Below, in pieces: positions 6,658 through 8,688 of a DNA stretch of 8,688 nt. A model generated the notes under the pieces. The model was not told the DNA's origin and ran no database searches. It saw nothing but the letters and a program-made list of their open reading frames with translations. This DNA is from UBA11579 sp039714215 (lineage in GTDB: Bacteria > Chloroflexota > Anaerolineae > Anaerolineales > UBA11579). The position numbers were made by a program, and so were the translations under genes. Position 1 is the stretch's first letter. Each line of letters opens with the position of its first letter. Location of the stretch: the NCBI GenBank assembly GCA_039714215.1, contig JBDLJU010000134.1, positions 1 through 8,688 of the forward strand, in the 5' to 3' direction.

Positions 6658-7467
6658 ATGAATACAAAAGACGCAAAACATGAAGCAATGGTCGAAGGTT
6701 TTTGGCGAGATTACTTTATTGATGGTCCTCCCCAATCTCAAAGAAGCAAACAAAAGTTTTTTAAGTTCCTGCCAGCCGAGCATCGCTGCAAATTCTGTTT
6801 TGCCCCATTCGATGGCGTTGCCGCCCCGGTGGTTAAGAATCTCCTAAAGACGAAACAATCACGCTACAACCCCCACTACTGTAATACCTGTGATACGTTT
6901 TCCAAAAAGTTTCAGGGGGGAGCGAATGTGCCGATCACAATGCTGTTTGCAGATATGCGCGGCTCAACCACAATTGCAGAAAATATGGACCCGAAAGAGT
7001 TCAGCAAATTGGTCAACCGTTTCTACATCACTGCCACCCGGGTACTGACCAATTCAGGTGCGATGATTGAAAAGCTGGTCGGTGACGAAGTAACCGCGAT
7101 CTTTTCACGGGGGCTCGCTGGAGAAGATTATATCGCCAAGGCAATCCGATCTGCTGAGGAACTGCTCCATGAAACCGGGCATGGTGGTAAGTACCAACCC
7201 TGGGCGCCGATCGGGATCGGGATCAATTCAGGTGAAACTTATATAGGATCTGTTGGCAACCCGGAGGGGATGATTGAAGTGGCTGCCCTGGGGGATGTAC
7301 CCAATACTGCCTCACGGTTGACCTCCCTGGCTGGCCCGGGAGAAATCATCGTGAGTGAAACCACGATCTCAGGCGCTAAACACAGCACTGAAGGGCTCGA
7401 AAAACGCACCATGGCTCTAAAGGGGAAAGAGGGAGAAGTCACTGCTTACGTGATTGACTGTAATTAA
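6658..7467 (+). CDS. Class III adenylate/guanylate cyclase with N-terminal paired CxxC motif
   Basis: A soluble 269-residue nucleotidyl cyclase expected to turn ATP (or GTP) into a cyclic nucleotide as a homodimer. The N-terminal part carries two CxxC pairs, CKFC (44-47) and CNTC (75-78), probably a zinc-binding knuckle. The class III catalytic domain spans about 90-267. The metal-binding aspartates are D99 (FADMRGST) and D143 (KLVGDE). K139 is the base-selecting lysine seen in ATP-using enzymes. N216 and R220 in LGDVPNTASRL are the transition-state pair. The second base-selecting position aligns to Ala209 instead of the usual Asp or Thr, so ATP versus GTP preference is not certain. There are no membrane segments. 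It is divergent from the cNMP-binding kinase and REC-flavoprotein genes, which suggests its product is the kinase ligand. A terminator-like hairpin lies 45 bases after the stop. Confidence 0.93.
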   Translation: MNTKDAKHEAMVEGFWRDYFIDGPPQSQRSKQKFFKFLPAEHRCKFCFAPFDGVAAPVVKNLLKTKQSRYNPHYCNTCDTFSKKFQGGANVPITMLFADMRGSTTIAENMDPKEFSKLVNRFYITATRVLTNSGAMIEKLVGDEVTAIFSRGLAGEDYIAKAIRSAEELLHETGHGGKYQPWAPIGIGINSGETYIGSVGNPEGMIEVAALGDVPNTASRLTSLAGPGEIIVSETTISGAKHSTEGLEKRTMALKGKEGEVTAYVIDCN

Positions 7468-7512
7468 TCTACTGGGACTCCAAAATACAATATCGGACTT
7501 CGTTCGATCAAT

Positions 7513-7546
7513 AACAAACCGGGATGCTTTCCATCCTGGTTTGTTT
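7513..7546 (+). terminator. Hairpin terminator of the cyclase gene
   Basis: A 14-base stem (7513-7526 with 7532-7545) contains one G-U pair, closes a CTTTC loop, and is followed by a short T run (TTTAAAT, partly inside the stem). It lies 45 bases after the cyclase stop and is better paired in the plus-strand transcript than in the opposite one, where the G-U becomes C-A. The U tract is short, so termination may be only partial. Confidence 0.65.
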
Positions 7547-7548
7547 AA

Positions 7549-7567
7549 ATCGAAACGCAGTTTCGAT
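7549..7567 (-). terminator. Short hairpin directly after the DUF554 stop
   Basis: ATCGAAAC and GTTTCGAT form an 8-base stem with a 3-base loop. It begins within the DUF554 stop codon and is followed on the minus strand by TTTAAAC. It probably ends the DUF554 transcript together with the adjacent hairpin, but the T run is poor and the tight loop makes it less certain. Confidence 0.4.
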
Positions 7568-8289
7568 CAAATTACCCAGCCCAACCACTCGATTAAACGG
7601 GCAAATAAAGGGGTCAGCATCGGAGCGACCAGCAAAGCCGGGAGGAAGCTGCCAACCCGGATCGGTTTGATCTCCAGCAGGCTGCTGACCGCCAATCCCA
7701 TCAGGATCACTCCCCCGGTAGCAGTCATCTCGGTGATCATTGGCCCGGTGAGCACCGCGGCAGCCTCGGCCGCCAGCAAGGTGATCCCGCCCTGGTAGAC
7801 CAGGATCGGCAAAGCCGAGAACAGCACGCCGATCCCAAACGAAGCTGCAAATGCCATTGCAGCAAACATATCAAGTACAGATTTTATTGCAAGCAGGGTG
7901 ATCCGCCCCTCAAAGCCATCCTGGATCGAACCGAGGATCGCCATCGGACCAACAATGAAGAGCAGCGATGCGGTCAGGAAACCGGTGACAAAATTGCTCG
8001 CTTCTGTGCCGCTGCCATTTGAGAAGCGCTTTTGCAGCACCACGCCAAGATTCCGTAAGCGGTCCTCGAGCTTCCACCACTCGCCCAGCAGCCCGCCGAT
8101 CAGCAAGCTGATCAAGACGACGATCGACTGCTCGGTCTCAAGGAACATCGAAATCCCCACCGCCAGGGTGAACAAGCCCATCCCGGCGACCACGGTATGC
8201 TTAACCCGCTCGGGCAGGCGCTCGCCGAACAGCAAGCCCAGCGTGCCGCCGATCAGGATTGCCGCAATATTGATCATTGTTCCGGTCAT
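7567..8289 (-). CDS. DUF554 family integral membrane protein (YqgA/YdfK-like)
   Basis: A 240-residue protein that is mostly hydrophobic helices: about 5-22, 33-50, 55-70, 104-122, 130-160, 164-182, 192-204 and 212-232. Typical DUF554 features are the opening TMINIAAILIGG with GLLFGERLP, the central VGPMAILGSIQDG (113-125), the IKSVLDMFAAMAFA stretch (135-148), and the closing GGVILMGLAV with the IRVGSFLPALL segment (192-220). Length and motif order match the family, whose biochemical function I do not know. A transporter-like role is sometimes assumed from topology. A GGAG ribosome site 5 bases before the ATG at 8289 supports this start over the internal Met at residue 5. It is convergent with the cyclase and divergent from comEA, so it appears to be a single-gene transcript. 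Confidence 0.92.
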   Translation of the reverse strand: MTGTMINIAAILIGGTLGLLFGERLPERVKHTVVAGMGLFTLAVGISMFLETEQSIVVLISLLIGGLLGEWWKLEDRLRNLGVVLQKRFSNGSGTEASNFVTGFLTASLLFIVGPMAILGSIQDGFEGRITLLAIKSVLDMFAAMAFAASFGIGVLFSALPILVYQGGITLLAAEAAAVLTGPMITEMTATGGVILMGLAVSSLLEIKPIRVGSFLPALLVAPMLTPLFARLIEWLGWVI

Positions 8290-8434
8290 TTGCTCTCCAA
8301 GTTTTCCGCGATATATTTCCGCAATTATAGTAGAAAAACCATAAATTAATCATATAATAAGATCAAGCAATTATTACTTTTCTTAGCGGTGGATAAAACC
8401 CAGGCCTTATGTCTGATGATGAACGGGGTACCCA
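8290..8434. promoter_or_regulatory. Divergent promoter region of the DUF554 gene and comEA
   Basis: An A+T-rich 145-base gap with two perfect -10 hexamers facing away from each other. Minus strand: TATAAT at 8329-8324, with a weak -35 ATGATT (8353-8348) 18 bases away, about 35 bases before the DUF554 start. Plus strand: TATAAT at 8353-8358, with a weak -35 TAGAAA (8331-8336) 16 bases away, about 77 bases before the comEA start. The two candidate promoters overlap, so polymerase binding to one could exclude the other. Confidence 0.5.
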
Positions 8435-8688
8435 ATGAAAAGATGGCATGTATTCTTATTTGGACTGCTCGGCAGCCTATTGGCTGCTGGTTTGATCTTG
8501 CTGGTCTCCAGCCCGCTGCGCGGTGAGCCGGTTACCCTCCCCCCAGCGCCGACCCAGGCGCCAATCACCGTGGATATCAGCGGGGCCGTGGTTCACCCAG
8601 GCGTCTACCAGCTGGGTGCCGGCAGCAGGGTGCAGGACGCTATCGAGGCGGCGGGAGGACTGCTGCCCAATGCCTACGCCGAAACGGT
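8435..8688 (+). CDS. comEA: ComEA-type competence protein, N-terminal part, cut by window edge
   Basis: The first 84 residues of a membrane-anchored protein of the ComEA type, which binds DNA outside the membrane during natural transformation. The N-terminus is short and basic (MKRWH), followed by one membrane segment (about 7-26). A Pro-rich linker (32-44) leads to an SLBB domain with ITVDISGAVVHPGVYQL (44-60) and the ending DAIEAAGGLLPNA (68-80). In ComEA this domain precedes helix-hairpin-helix DNA-binding repeats, which would lie beyond the window. The start is fixed by an in-frame TGA at 8420-8422 and no other ATG between. A GGGG at 8425-8428 may serve as a weak ribosome site. An SLBB protein of another kind cannot be excluded until the C-terminus is seen. 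Confidence 0.85.
   Translation, partial: MKRWHVFLFGLLGSLLAAGLILLVSSPLRGEPVTLPPAPTQAPITVDISGAVVHPGVYQLGAGSRVQDAIEAAGGLLPNAYAET

Noticed and set aside
7898..8344. Plus-strand open frame of 148 codons opposite the DUF554 gene
   Set aside because: It lies antisense to a clear membrane protein gene, its product is Pro- and Ser-rich without a recognisable domain, and its end runs into the divergent promoter region.

Overview
The window looks like a chromosomal segment of a free-living bacterium with mixed base composition: G+C-rich genes and A+T-rich gaps. The gene content fits a member of the Chloroflexota, perhaps Anaerolineae. It includes a response regulator fused to a thioredoxin-reductase-like flavoprotein, a cyclic-nucleotide-binding histidine kinase, a soluble class III cyclase with a Cys-rich N-terminus, a DUF554 protein and a ComEA with an SLBB domain. 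That placement is an impression from protein style, not a phylogenetic result. I saw no rRNA, tRNA, CRISPR array, insertion sequence or phage gene.

Left part (1-3126, minus strand): a peptide/nickel-type ABC importer operon read right to left. It runs from a lipoprotein solute-binding protein to a DppC/OppC-type permease to an ATPase cut by the left edge of the window. The genes are 4-6 bases apart, so they are probably one transcript. The usual first permease (DppB/OppB type) is absent between the binding protein and DppC.

Middle (3314-7467): a signalling island. On the minus strand, a REC-glutaredoxin-like-thioredoxin-reductase-like fusion overlaps by one base (TAATG) with a cytosolic histidine kinase that has an N-terminal cNMP-binding domain. 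Divergent from them, on the plus strand, is a class III adenylate/guanylate cyclase. The simplest reading is a closed circuit: the cyclase makes a cyclic nucleotide, the kinase senses it, and the kinase phosphorylates the REC domain of a flavoprotein rather than a DNA-binding regulator. Both redox-active cysteine pairs expected in the flavoprotein are replaced (SxxS in the glutaredoxin-like part, Gly and Leu in the reductase part). It is therefore unlikely to be an ordinary thioredoxin reductase. This is the most interesting part of the window.

Right part (7468-8688): two back-to-back hairpins separate the cyclase from a convergent DUF554 membrane protein gene. A short A+T-rich divergent promoter region with two perfect TATAAT hexamers on opposite strands follows. 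Last comes the 5' end of comEA, a DNA-uptake competence gene cut by the right edge.
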